From the NCBI RefSeq assembly GCF_000699445.3, contig NC_067198.1:2671301-2735300 (forward strand): 64,000 bases of DNA, given 5' to 3'. The position numbers were made by a program, and so were the translations under genes. Source of the stretch: Schistosoma haematobium (lineage: Eukaryota; Platyhelminthes; Trematoda; Strigeidida; Schistosomatidae). The notes under the pieces were generated by a model. That model had not been told where the DNA came from. It was given only the letters and a program-made list of their open reading frames with translations, and searched no databases. Below, piece by piece: positions 38,501 through 45,539 of the stretch (position 1 is its first letter; each line of letters starts with the position of its first letter).

Positions 38501-41500
38501 CATCCATATTTTTGTTTCTAAGGTCTAAAAGAAGTCTGGGTATCATCCAAATAAAAGATATCAATCTAAAGATACTGGAATCCTTCATATAGTGTCTTGG
38601 TTACAAAGTTAAGAACATAAATACTAGTGTTAGGGGATTTTTGTGTAGATTTTAGGTTTTTCACAATTTAAACTACGAAGTGTACATAGCTAGACCACCA
38701 TTGAAAACTTAAAAGCATTGGATGACCGTTTCATCCTCATATGGAAATTCTCAGTATCGTCCACCTACGATTATGCAACCGGCAATTGTACACAGTACAT
38801 TCAGTATCTTGAGTAAACACTTAACCTCTGGATTCTCAAGCCAGTATTCAATGCAGTTATTGTTTAACTTCAATCAAAACACAATATGGAGCAACCTTCA
38901 TCCATTGCATGTGGTGGATAATTGTTCAACACTCAACACGGTTAGTCTGCACTAGTCACGGCTTCTCATTAAAGATCCAAATGTTAGATTTTAAGCACAT
39001 AATCACTGTTACTGTTAGGGGATTCACGGAAATCTTAAAAGTTTTATAAATTTAATCACAAATATGTCGTTTATGTCATATTTTACCTCCATATAAACTA
39101 AAAAAATCATTATTTCCCAACACATAAATGATCATATTTTGTTCTTCTATCTTTATTTGATTCGTTTTATTACGTTGTAATGAATTGTGCAGTTCATGAA
39201 TGACGGGCAAACTACTCATAATTAATGTTTAATGATGATATCAATAAAGTAATTATGACCAAGTAATGAATAATCAATTTGTGTTACATAACTTCCTAGT
39301 TAACTAGAAGTTACCCATAGGTAGCTTTTTATAATTTTAATTAAGTCAAAGTTGCAAAATATAATTCAGTTTGAAATGGTTTGTTGCCTCAGATAGACGT
39401 AACAGAATATTCTTCAGAGTAATTTGTTTCAAGAAGAATAGCTTTTGGTTTTCAAAAATCAAAGTATATCCAATTGATAAGTTTCAAACATGACGAAGCA
39501 CACCTCCTAGAATCCGCTGCCAGCCACATTTCATCTATTAAATCTTATACTTGTTGCACAAGTAAGTAGTTATCTGTATTCAGCAGCTAAGTGGATAACG
39601 CGATGGGGTTTGAAGTAAACAGTACCGGGTTCTAGTCTCGAAGTCAACATCAACTAACATCAAGCTGATGGGTTCCAAACAGAACGAAACGCTAGCCACT
39701 ATTCATTTCTCCTTATGATGACTTACTGTATAGTCATATATTCGGATAATCTATAAGCGTTTAACCTAATGGTATAAAGAAACTAACTAGGACATATGTA
39801 ATTTATGTGTTTGTAAACGGTCATAAGGATTTAGCTACTAGTTAATACATAAAAGTATATATATAACATTTGTTCTGAACAAATCATCGGCACAAGCTTA
39901 CTTTGAATGGCATGATTGAATGTCTTTTCCCCTAGAACAAAATAATGAATAAAAAAAACATTACAATGGATGTTTTAAAAATTTAACTTATTAGCAATAA
40001 ATAAGGGAAATTATATAATTCAATCATTTTTTACTAATATTAATCAGTAAGTATACTTCAAAATAACTGTGTATCAGATTATAAAACAACATCAGTATAG
40101 GGTTGTGGAGATTAATAAGTTATTGATTGAGATCATGAACCGATTGATGTTAAACCACCATTGAAAATTTGAAAGAACTGGACGGCCGTTTCATCCTATT
40201 GTGGGACGAATCCTCAGCAGTGCGCTTTCACGATCCCGCTCGCGGGAAGATGGTCGCGCAATTTCGCGGATTGGTTGAAGTTAGACATTAACACCGTTGG
40301 ATGCCAATTCAGTGGTCCAGAAGTTAAGCCTTCGTGCGTGAGAATGAGGGCTGTGGTTTCGAATCCCGCGAGCGGGATCGTGAATGAACACTGCTGAGGA
40401 GTACAGTGCTTCCAGGTTTTCCATGGTGGGCTAGCTTTGATTGATTCATGAATTCGATTATTAAATTACTATAATATCCGCAAAATCCTTTCTTTAATTG
40501 AAATCATTTATTTTAGTTGTACTGTCATAATTATAATTGTTTGATAAATATACAAGTCTATAGAAAGATACAAGAAATTTCATCATGAAGTGATTTGTGA
40601 TTTCCAAGGAGATTCCAAGGAGACCGCACAATGATAAAAAATAAGAGAATGAAAATAATTTACCGGTTACTATTTCATAGATAATTGTTCACTTGACAGG
40701 TATGAAGGAAAGATCATCACAACTTCTCATGATTTCTGTATATGCGAGAAACTGATGGTCATGAGTTCGATTAGAGAATTAGGTGCGGCCAAAGCAAAAC
40801 GTGGCATCAGTCCTTGAAGACACTAACCTCTAGTCTGAGCCATGTTGGTAGATTCAGACTACTTGGTTGGGGTCCACGTGACTATCGTAACTAATGGTTG
40901 GAGACTCTTGGTGACATTGGTCAGAATCGATCACAATGGCGTACGTAGGTGTATACAATCTCTGTCTACCCTTGAACTATGAGATTAAGATTGCTTCATA
41001 TCTTTCTTTCTACGAACTAAGTCTTTCTTTCTGTACTATATCCTTATATGCAATCTTTCTTTTATACATTACCACCACTGAATTAACTACTTTTATGAAT
41101 CCGGTGTTCATCTTGTTGTGGTGATGAGGTATGGAAACTTTGACGGATGCATATATATGCCTGATTCTACTTTGTAGCTGACTGAGTGACTGACCGATTA
41201 CCGGATGTACAGTCTTAGATGAGCATTGCAAAAGAGTCATATACCGAAACGGAATAGTCATCTAGTGCATCCAGAGTTTTTGATGATGGTTTCAACTGGA
41301 ACAATTCACGATTTTAATCCAATTCAATTATTCCTATAACTCACAATGAATATTATTCAATTATCATGACGATTCGGTTATTCATTTTTTTACTGTATCT
41401 ATCAAGTAAACAATTATTTATCATATTTCTGACCGGTAAATTATTTTCATCCTCCTATTCTTTATGAACTCTGTGATCATTGTTTAATCACCTCTAGATA

Positions 41501-43734
41501 TTTGAAATCTCATCGAAAAGAAAATGTTTTGTTCTTTGAATTCTCTTCATTTTTACTTGTGATTTCATGTCAAATAAGGCAAACGATATAGAAACGATTG
41601 TTATGATGTGAATAAAACTCCTGTCATTACTACTTTGATCAAGATTTTTTATTTTATTTTAACACATAGATATTGGTTCAAGGAGGCATCAAATACATAT
41701 GCGCCACACAAATCTCATTCGATATGTGTGAAGGCTGTGATATTGCTCGGGTGACCAAACCGAAACAGGTGGTCTTCTTAGGAGGCCACACACGAAGCGT
41801 TCGATCTGAAGGTCTGACCCACAAGGCAGTGGATCATTGTGAGAAGATGCAGTCCCATGGTAGCCGGTGACCAACCACTGGTTCATACGCAATTTGTTCC
41901 TTTAGGATACTGGAGCCCATGTGCACCATTGGTTCTAAATCATGGTTTTCCAACTTATCTAGGTGGACTCTCCGTGTCCACCAAACCGAATAAAGCGCTA
42001 AACGTTCGCTTTTCGTCCTCTCAATTTCGTAAAGAACACCCCCGCCAGGGCATGGCAGTAAGTAGGACTTCCCTGGCAGAGGCTATATACGCGTGGCCAT
42101 GTGAGAGGATTTCGAGAGGGAGAGCGTACTCTCCCCACTCTGGGCTGTACCAGGGCATTTGGGGGCCAGAGAACCTGGAGGCACCAGACGGCCGTTTCGT
42201 CATATTGTAGGACTCCTCAGCAGTGCGCATCCACAACCCCGCCTCGCGGGATTCGAACCGAGGACCTATCGGTCTCGCGTCAGGCGCTTAACCAACTAGA
42301 CCACTGAGTAATCCAAATAATATCACCTAACTCTTGAACACTGTAACATGAAACAACGAAAACTATGGAGATAAATAGCAACTAATGAAGATTTGTGATA
42401 AATTCTGATCTAAGTGTTATAGTTAGTTTATTTTAGGATGAATATCAACAAACGACATTGATTCTTGCTTCAATAGATAATATTCAGGATAAAGAGAAGA
42501 TAGTCATATGATCAATCAGAATCATATACAATATCATCAAGGTAGTGACTGAATGTTTTCTTTTTAATTAACTAACTAGCTGAACAAATCTAACATTCTA
42601 AATTAAGCTTATTAACATTAGAATTCATTTTGATTAAAACTAGCATTTGTTTGAAATAAATACTAGAGTTACTGCCCATACCAAGTCTGGGTAAAAGAGG
42701 AGGGTTAAGCATGGTGTAAGCAATTTCATATTGTAAAGAAAAATCTTGTTGAAAATAAAACATCAACCAGTTTAAACAATGTAAGTCTTTGTTTGTCGTA
42801 ACATAATTCAGTTCATTTTATCAAAGACATTACACTTTACTATTTAATCGAATAACTCCATGATTGATGAGTCAAAACTGTAAGGAAAATATTATTTTCA
42901 GTCAATTAGCTACAAAGTAGAATCAGGCATATATATGCATCCGTCAAAGTTTCCATACCTCATCACCACAACAAGATGAACACCGGATTCATAAAAGTAG
43001 TTAATTCAGTGGTGGTAATGTATAAAAGAAAGATTGCATATAAGGATATAGTACAGAAAGAAAGACTTAGTTCGTAGAAAGAAAGATATGAAGCAATCTT
43101 AATCTCATAGTTCAAGGGTAGACAGAGATTGTATACACCTACGTACGCCATTGTGATCGATTCTGACCAATGTCACCAAGAGTCTCCAACCATTAGTTAC
43201 GATAGTCACGTGGACCCCAACCAAGTAGTCTGAATCTACCAACATGGCTCAGACTAGAGGTTAGTGTCTTCAAGCACTGATGTCACGTTTTGCTTTGGCC
43301 ACTGCTAACTTTCTTCCGTTCATCTCCAACACTAGTCAGCATTGCACGTCGTGGCGATCGGTGTTCAGGCATATGTAACACGTGGTCTAACCATCTCAGT
43401 CAATGAGAATTCACAACTTCATTAACTGATCTATAATCATTCCCTAATACCCTGGCATCTAACCTCACTATTACTTAGCTGGTGATCCTAGCAGAATCGA
43501 ACAATATTTCTAAGACATCTGTGATCAAATACAAGTCTAGTTAATGATTATTCAATGAAATGTAATCAATATAGTGAATAAAAAAATTCAAGAAAAAATT
43601 AGTAAGTTAATATTTGGTTACTTGTCCATGTAATAAAGCTTTTTGTTCTTCAGCTTTTTTTTGTTTCCATCTACGAAACCATTCTTGTATTAAAAAAGTT
43701 GCATAAAATTTACCAACTGTTACATCATTATTTC
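20332..43734 (-). CDS. CACNA1: Voltage-gated calcium channel alpha-1 subunit (Cav1-like), C-terminal part
   Basis: Eight exons, minus strand, 5' to 3': 43622-43734, 37636-37758, 35002-35337, 33469-33644, 30547-31099, 28517-28726, 23394-23675 and 20332-20547. They join in consistent phase to 668 complete residues and a TGA stop. The first exon carries [18 protein letters not shown], the pre-IQ/IQ calmodulin-binding motif of high-voltage-activated channels. KFYATFLIQ is the L-type (Cav1) form, unlike the KIYAAMMI form of Cav2. The known role is the pore subunit for calcium entry, with Ca/calmodulin-dependent inactivation through the IQ helix. After the IQ motif comes a tail of about 630 residues rich in S, N, P and acidic runs, with no further domain I recognise. 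The start and all transmembrane exons lie beyond the window. It is convergent with the BTB gene. Confidence 0.88.
20672..21065 (-). repeat. Family D repeat, copy 2
   Basis: Reverse-strand copy of 14528-15015, ending (left side) in the T-rich complement of the A-rich tail. It is truncated at about 21065. It lies in the last intron of the channel gene. Confidence 0.75.
21199..21620 (-). mobile_element. CR1/Perere-like LINE 3' end
   Basis: Reverse-strand relative of 7888-8432. The GTTGTTACTGACTGAC end is at the left and the ORF2 C-terminal region ([15 protein letters not shown]) is at about 21480-21545. Confidence 0.75.
22044..23255 (-). repeat. Composite repeat, copy 2 (inverted)
   Basis: Reverse complement of about 11337-12548 with scattered substitutions. 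It includes a family E element (22054-22356) at the same place. It ends about 140 bp before channel exon 7. Confidence 0.85.
23394..23675 (-). CDS. CACNA1: Calcium channel tail exon 7
   Basis: Ninety-four codons, phase 0 at both ends; acceptor CTTTCAG and donor GTTTGT. It is proline-rich ([18 protein letters not shown]) with a poly-Asn run from an (AAT)n tract. The proline-rich part could bind SH3-type partners (inference). Confidence 0.78.
23700..23970 (+). repeat. Family B unit
   Basis: Linker, tRNA-like head (GGGTTCGAATCTCCC), ribozyme region and tail. The core reads CTGAGAA, one change from CTGAGGA, so it is probably inactive. Confidence 0.75.
24370..24640 (+). repeat. Family P repeat
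   Basis: Palindrome CTACTTAT…ATAAGTAG, then ACAGGAACAGAATGTCTGG and the family body to the CCCCACTGGTGTTCTTGTTC end. Confidence 0.7.
24690..25135. repeat. Family A head-to-head pair
   Basis: Minus copy 24690-24935 (tail, decayed ribozyme with CTAACGA core, truncated head), then plus copy 24945-25135 with good A and B boxes (AGTAGCTGAGTGG, GGTTCGAGTCC) and a hammerhead. The minus copy shares its unusual ribozyme changes with the minus copy at 54840-55150. Confidence 0.85.
25038..25101 (+). ncRNA. Sm-alpha-type hammerhead, insertion variant
   Basis: Core CTGACGA and GAAAC are intact. Stem II GTGC/GGAC has one mismatch. The cleavage triplet GTC is followed by AAACTGC instead of CTGG, which breaks the start of stem I. 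Confidence 0.6.
25255..25545 (+). repeat. Family A repeat, full tail, decayed ribozyme
   Basis: tRNA-like head starting mid-A-box, ribozyme region (CTGATGG in place of CTGANGA), TGCTAGCCACC and the complete 3' tail to ATATGAAGTGAAT. Confidence 0.8.
25660..26165 (+). other. GC-richer block with short ORF, unrecognised
   Basis: Sharply bounded, less AT-rich sequence inside a channel intron. A 75-codon ORF (25930-26157) reads …[19 protein letters not shown]… and could be part of a decayed mobile element or retropseudogene. I do not recognise the family. Confidence 0.3.
26525..26600 (+). repeat. Short dispersed repeat 'TTACTGCC'
   Basis: GAGTTACTGCCGATTCCAAG matches the starts at 32848-32935 and 42667-42760. 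Its full extent is unclear. Confidence 0.45.
26975..27100 (-). repeat. Family D fragment
   Basis: TTTTAACACATAGATATTGG through the GCCCAAACCGAAGCAGG block, then diverges. Only the end proximal to the A-rich tail is left. 27100-27260 beyond it is unrecognised. Confidence 0.7.
27600..27840 (-). repeat. Family A repeat with intact hammerhead
   Basis: Minus-strand copy with ribozyme, B box and head. Past the head (27779-27840) lies a plus-strand family A tail fragment, the same joint as at 55150. Confidence 0.85.
27636..27696 (-). ncRNA. Sm-alpha-type hammerhead ribozyme, best copy
   Basis: On the minus strand: CTGACGA, stem II GTCC-CAAATA-GGAC (4 perfect pairs), GAAA, a short stem III with loop, cleavage triplet GTC, then CTGGATTCC pairing with the upstream ACATCCA side. 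All conserved core bases are present; the first stem I pair is an A-C mismatch. Schistosome Sm-alpha hammerheads of this sequence are established as active ribozymes. Confidence 0.82.
28015..28400. repeat. Family B remnants (minus then plus)
   Basis: 28015-28100 is a minus-strand ribozyme/tail remnant; 28155-28400 is a plus-strand degenerate head, ribozyme and tail. The 68-codon ORF here is repeat-derived. Confidence 0.6.
28517..28726 (-). CDS. CACNA1: Calcium channel tail exon 6
   Basis: Seventy codons, phase 0 at both ends; acceptor TTATCAAG and donor GTAATT. It contains [12 protein letters not shown], which resembles the RRQLPxTP-type motif often found in the distal tails of calcium channel alpha-1 subunits (inference). 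Confidence 0.8.
28800..29010 (+). repeat. Family A ribozyme-tail fragment
   Basis: Starts in the ribozyme (ATGACAAGTC…GGACGAAACAC, AGTCAAACTGG variant) and runs through the complete tail. The head is missing. Confidence 0.75.
29255..29515. repeat. Family A: minus tail joined to plus unit
   Basis: 29255-29330 is a minus-strand tail; 29337-29508 is a plus unit with a full tRNA-like head and ribozyme. It is another head-to-head arrangement. Confidence 0.8.
29430..29493 (+). ncRNA. Sm-alpha-type hammerhead, insertion variant
   Basis: CTGACGA and GAAAC are intact. Stem II GTCC/GAAC has one mismatch. GTC is followed by AAACTGG, the same three-base insertion seen at 25038-25101 and 51838-52135. 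Confidence 0.6.
29808..30375 (-). repeat. Family B, one full and one partial unit in tandem
   Basis: 29808-30215 is a full minus unit. 30219-30375 repeats ribozyme and head in the same orientation, so the units are tandem on the minus strand. Confidence 0.8.
30547..31099 (-). CDS. CACNA1: Calcium channel tail exon 5, acidic run
   Basis: The largest exon here (553 nt). It enters in phase 2 after ATTATAAG and ends CCTAAG before GTATAA, phase 0. Mid-exon it has a long Glu/Asp tract (about 35 residues, mostly E, D and V), followed by a Pro/Ser/Ala patch ([14 protein letters not shown]). An acidic tract this long is not a general feature of the family and may be lineage-specific. Confidence 0.82.
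31197..31400. repeat. Family F dispersed repeat
   Basis: Shares CAATGTTGAGTCA, ACATGACATTGATCA and CCAGCGATCAATCAATTG with 60945-61135 in the same order. Non-coding. Confidence 0.6.
31401..31817. other. Intronic AT-rich stretch, nothing recognised
   Basis: Lies between family F and family P repeats in a channel intron. No exon or RNA gene was seen. Confidence 0.5.
31818..32095 (+). repeat. Family P repeat
   Basis: Palindrome CTACTTAT…ATAAGTAG, TCAGGAACAGAATGTCTGG, and the body ending CCCCGCTCGTGTTCTG. It is the best-preserved copy in the window. Confidence 0.72.
32250..32620 (-). repeat. Family B full unit
   Basis: Minus strand; the ribozyme region keeps CTGAGGA and GAAAC, with changes in stem II and in the stem III/cleavage region. 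Confidence 0.78.
32848..32935 (+). repeat. Short dispersed repeat 'TTACTGCC'
   Basis: TTACTGCCGTTCCCAAGC then GGGTTGGACATAGGGTTGG. Related to 26525-26600 and 42667-42760. Confidence 0.45.
33022..33412 (+). mobile_element. RTE/SR2-like LINE 3' end with TAAG tail
   Basis: Shares GTCTACGCAAAATACTTCGG and the downstream frame with 48870-49230. It ends in (TAAG)n at about 33390-33412, the short tandem tail typical of RTE 3' ends. Confidence 0.82.
33469..33644 (-). CDS. CACNA1: Calcium channel tail exon 4
   Basis: Phase 0 in, phase 2 out (AATCG before GTAATT); acceptor TTAACAG. The product is Asn/Tyr/Ile-rich ([16 protein letters not shown]). The phase-2 end fits exactly the phase needed by the next exon. 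Confidence 0.72.
33645..34371. other. Intronic stretch, little recognised
   Basis: AT-rich; a short family A-like scrap (GATGGTGGCTAATAGTGGGA) lies near 33730. No exon was seen. Confidence 0.45.
34372..34765 (-). mobile_element. CR1/Perere-like LINE 3' end
   Basis: Minus-strand ORF2 C-terminus (GWGPRD…WLETLGD) at about 34625-34700 and 3' UTR to the GTAGCTGACTGACTG end at the left. Confidence 0.78.
35002..35337 (-). CDS. CACNA1: Calcium channel tail exon 3
   Basis: One hundred and twelve codons, phase 0 at both ends. The acceptor is CTCTATAG and the donor is the strong GTATGT. It is polar and charged, with no recognised domain. Its open frame is long for such AT-rich DNA. Confidence 0.78.
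35440..35790. repeat. Family B minus scrap then plus unit
   Basis: 35440-35520 is a minus remnant and 35560-35790 a plus unit. The ribozyme keeps CTGAGGA and a perfect GTCC/GGAC stem II, but GAAA is AAAA and the cleavage triplet is GAC, so it should be inactive. Confidence 0.75.
36140..36260 (-). repeat. Family B fragment
   Basis: Tail and ribozyme part on the minus strand, truncated in the head. Confidence 0.65.
36387..36692. mobile_element. Family E MITE-like element
   Basis: Left end GATACTATAATTTATGGATG and right end CCATAAATAATAGTCTCACC are inverted repeats. AATGCTT flanks both ends, a possible target duplication. Confidence 0.7.
36720..37170. mobile_element. LINE fragments
   Basis: 36720-36830 is a minus-strand LINE 3'-UTR end. 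About 37030-37170 on the plus strand reads [18 protein letters not shown], the C-terminal edge of a LINE endonuclease domain (SDH-type motif). Confidence 0.55.
37235..37545. mobile_element. Family E MITE-like element, opposite orientation
   Basis: Starts TGAGACTATAATTTATGAATG and ends CATAAATTATAATCTCACC. Together with 36387-36692 it forms an inverted pair. A (GAAT)n run lies near 37460. Confidence 0.7.
37636..37758 (-). CDS. CACNA1: Calcium channel tail exon 2
   Basis: Forty-one codons, phase 0 at both ends, AG acceptor ATTAATAG and donor GTTAGT. The product is Ser/Thr/Gly-rich ([19 protein letters not shown]). Membership rests on phase, strand and neighbours rather than homology. Confidence 0.75.
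37955..38480. repeat. Family B inverted pair
   Basis: 37955-38095 minus (ribozyme and partial head), joined to plus unit 38096-38480. The plus ribozyme reads CTGAGGC, one core change; its stem II and GTC are good. Confidence 0.78.
38690..39050 (-). repeat. Family B remnant
   Basis: Degenerate minus copy: tail and ribozyme remains at 38690-38790, linker remains to about 38970. Confidence 0.55.
39485..39715 (+). repeat. Family A rearranged copy
   Basis: Head with GTGGATAACGCGATGG at about 39590, a short ribozyme remnant (CTGATGGGTTC…AGAACGAAAC) and an abrupt join to CTAGCCACTA. An earlier ribozyme scrap lies at 39485-39535. Confidence 0.6.
40110..40490. repeat. Family B inverted pair, plus copy lacks ribozyme core
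   Basis: Minus part 40110-40245, plus part 40246-40490. In the plus copy CTGAGGAGTA runs straight into CAGTGCTTCCAGG: stem II, GAAA, stem III and the cleavage triplet are missing. Confidence 0.75.
40775..41195 (+). mobile_element. CR1/Perere-like LINE 3' end
   Basis: The translation shows [19 protein letters not shown] and GWGPRDYRN then [10 protein letters not shown] with one stop, followed by a 3' UTR. A 62-codon ORF in the 3' UTR (40936-41124) is identical to one at 42963-43151 in the inverted copy. Confidence 0.85.
41195..41320 (+). repeat. Family B remnant
   Basis: Worn ribozyme and tail (GAGCATTGCAAAAGAGTC…AAACGGAATAGTC). Confidence 0.45.
41650..42173 (-). repeat. Family D repeat, longest minus copy
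   Basis: From the T-rich complement of the A-rich end to CAGGGCATTTGGGGGCC. ORFs of 65-123 codons on both strands come from its GC-richer sequence and are not shared intact with other copies. Confidence 0.8.
42170..42312 (-). repeat. Family B unit abutting family D
   Basis: Ribozyme and a well-kept tRNA-like head (GGTTCGAATCCCGCGAGG on the minus strand), immediately after family D copy 41650-42173. The tail is missing. Confidence 0.8.
42174..42232 (-). ncRNA. Hammerhead-like motif, family B, near-intact
   Basis: Minus strand: GCGCACTG, CTGAGGA, stem II GTCC-TACAATA-TGAC (three of four pairs), GAAA, CGGCC, GTC. Stem I pairs with two G-U wobbles. All core bases of the hammerhead consensus are present. 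Confidence 0.6.
42667..42760 (+). repeat. Short dispersed repeat 'TTACTGCC'
   Basis: GAGTTACTGCCCATACCAAG then GGAGGGTTAAGCATGG. Third copy of this small family. Confidence 0.45.
42895..43480 (-). mobile_element. CR1/Perere-like LINE 3' end, inverted partner
   Basis: Nearly identical reverse-strand copy of 40775-41195, reaching further 5' into ORF2 ([16 protein letters not shown] region, about 43340-43390). It ends about 140 bp before the IQ exon. Confidence 0.85.
43622..43734 (-). CDS. CACNA1: Calcium channel exon with IQ motif
   Basis: Enters in phase 1 after TATATAG and ends CAA before GTAACC, phase 0. It encodes [18 protein letters not shown] then [13 protein letters not shown]. The IQ core ([10 protein letters not shown]) keeps the I-Q and basic residues that bind calmodulin lobes in the family. 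This is the only strongly conserved exon of this gene in the window. Confidence 0.9.
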
Positions 43735-43849
43735 CTATATACATTGAATAAGTACAAAATAAAGAAAAAAAAAAGAATGACCATAAATATAGATTAGTTT
43801 ATAAGGTGGAAGAATGACACTATGATGGATTATATCGTAATGTATGACT

Positions 43850-44330
43850 GCCCCAGAGTTGATGTTCACTCTGGGACTTGAACCTAGCACCGTTCGTTTC
43901 AAATGCCATCGTGTTATCGTCTTAACTACTGAGTCCTGATAGTCACTTGCTTATGTAATGAGATGAAGTTTAAATTAACTTCGTTTTACTCTACTTGTAT
44001 CTTCACTTTGCTATTTAGGACTCGATAGCTAAGTGGATAACGCGATGGTGTTTAGAGCGAACGGTATTCGGTTCGAGTCCCAGAGTAAACATCAACTTTG
44101 AGATACAAGTACATCCAACTGACGAGTTTTAAATAGTACGAAATGCATGTTCTGGATTCCACTGTTAGGCACTATCAATCTTTGCTTAAAATGCTTGACT
44201 TAAGGCTATATATTGAGGCAATCCGCACAGGATGTACATATATCAATAAGAGACTGATGAATTATAGTGTCAAATATCAATGGGAAGATTCAAGCAAACA
44301 ATACCAAGTGAACGTGTTTACATTGTTTTA
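43850..44330. repeat. Family A head-to-head composite
   Basis: Minus head 43850-43935, spacer 43936-44030 holding a head-to-tail joint, then a plus full-length unit to AATACCAAGTGAA. The spacer is the reverse complement of the one at 63553-63638 with few changes. Confidence 0.85.
44105..44166 (+). ncRNA. Sm-alpha-type hammerhead, decayed
   Basis: CTGACGA and GAAA are kept, but stem II is weak (GTTT/GTAC) and the cleavage triplet is GTT. Confidence 0.4.
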
Positions 44331-44784
44331 AATACAAAATATACAAAAATGTCAATTTATGCCTTTTTGGTTTACTACAATTATGAATAACAAGTAGATA
44401 TTTCATGGTAAGAACGTATAAATTACTTAGTTATTGTAATGTTAAACTATGATATTCCCTAGTAATAGACAAATTCGATCAATAAGGTAGGGGGTATAAG
44501 AACAGTGATACTAATTGATTTGAAATGACAATTATCACATATAACAATGAGTAACTGAAAACAATTAAACAGAAGCTTTTGAAAGTATATTACACAGGTT
44601 GTTACTACTTATTAGTAGTAGGACTAAATTGTTTGTTCTAAAATTCCAGTTTGTATTAATAATAAACATGAATAGATTATAAGTAGACTATTTGAATCTG
44701 TTTTATGGTGCTATTATAACATTAGTGAGTAGTATAAATCATGAGAAAAACCATGAAATATACTAATCAGCTAGTTATTTTTAC
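44331..44784. other. Intronic AT-rich stretch, nothing recognised
   Basis: No exon, RNA gene or clear repeat was seen. Confidence 0.5.
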
Positions 44785-44970
44785 TGATATGTGGTCCAGT
44801 AGGTTAAGCGTCCACGAGCGAGACTGAAGGCCCTGGGTTCGAATCCCTTAAGCGGGATCGTGGATGCGCACTGCTGAGGAGTCCCGTAATAGCACGAAAC
44901 GGCCGTCCAGTTCTTTCAGGTTTTCAATGGTGTTCTAACATCAATCGGTTCATGATCTCAATCGAAACTT
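44785..44970 (+). repeat. Family B unit, head-ribozyme-tail
   Basis: tRNA-like head with box-A-like GGTCCAGTAGGTTA and B box GGTTCGAATCC, ribozyme, then a CGGTTCATGATCTCAATCG-type tail. This tail form is shared with 18050-18265 and marks a subfamily. Confidence 0.8.
44862..44920 (+). ncRNA. Hammerhead-like motif, family B, near-intact
   Basis: GCGCACTG, CTGAGGA, stem II GTCC…GCAC (one mismatch), GAAA, CGGCC, GTC, CAGTTC. The core is fully consensus; stem I has four inner pairs. Confidence 0.6.
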
Positions 44971-45539
44971 ATCAATCTTTACAACTCCTATACTGACAAA
45001 AAGAAAATGTTGTTCAACTAAAACATCATCAAAATACGGCAATACGAATGAGCCTTACTGAAAATTAAACTGAGGATCCAGCTAGTATTATGTTGAGATT
45101 CATTAAAAAACAAGTGAAATGTTTTCTTCAAAATATATGTAGGGAAAAATGAAGTTTCTAAATTGTTAAGGGAATATAAATATTGTTAAGTTTAAAGAAA
45201 ATGATAGTGAAGATTCTCAGGGTTAATTAAACTATTGGATGAATCGATCTGATGTTGATGGAATGCAACCAGATGGAACTGAGGATATAGAATATGAAGT
45301 CAATCTTGTTTATTTAGATAAAAAGCATTTAGTCTAAATGAAGAACTATATGTCATGTAAACCCTGAATACGGATATCTCTAATCATACAAGATAAGGAA
45401 GATCATTGTAACCATATATTGTGAGATATGTATAAAATTTTATTATAGAGTCTTGCAAAATTCAAGTGTTTCAACTTGCTAACAGCTGGTGTGACACACA
45501 TCTTTATGATTGCATTTTATGTACTTACAGATATTTCAT

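Noticed and set aside
39087..39097. An 11-nt micro-exon of the calcium channel gene (minus strand)
   Set aside because: It has AG and GT at its ends, but adding 11 nt between exons 1 and 2 would shift the frame that otherwise joins cleanly.
41839..42210. 123-codon ORF as a gene
   Set aside because: It lies in family D repeat sequence and runs into a family B repeat; other family D copies do not keep it intact.
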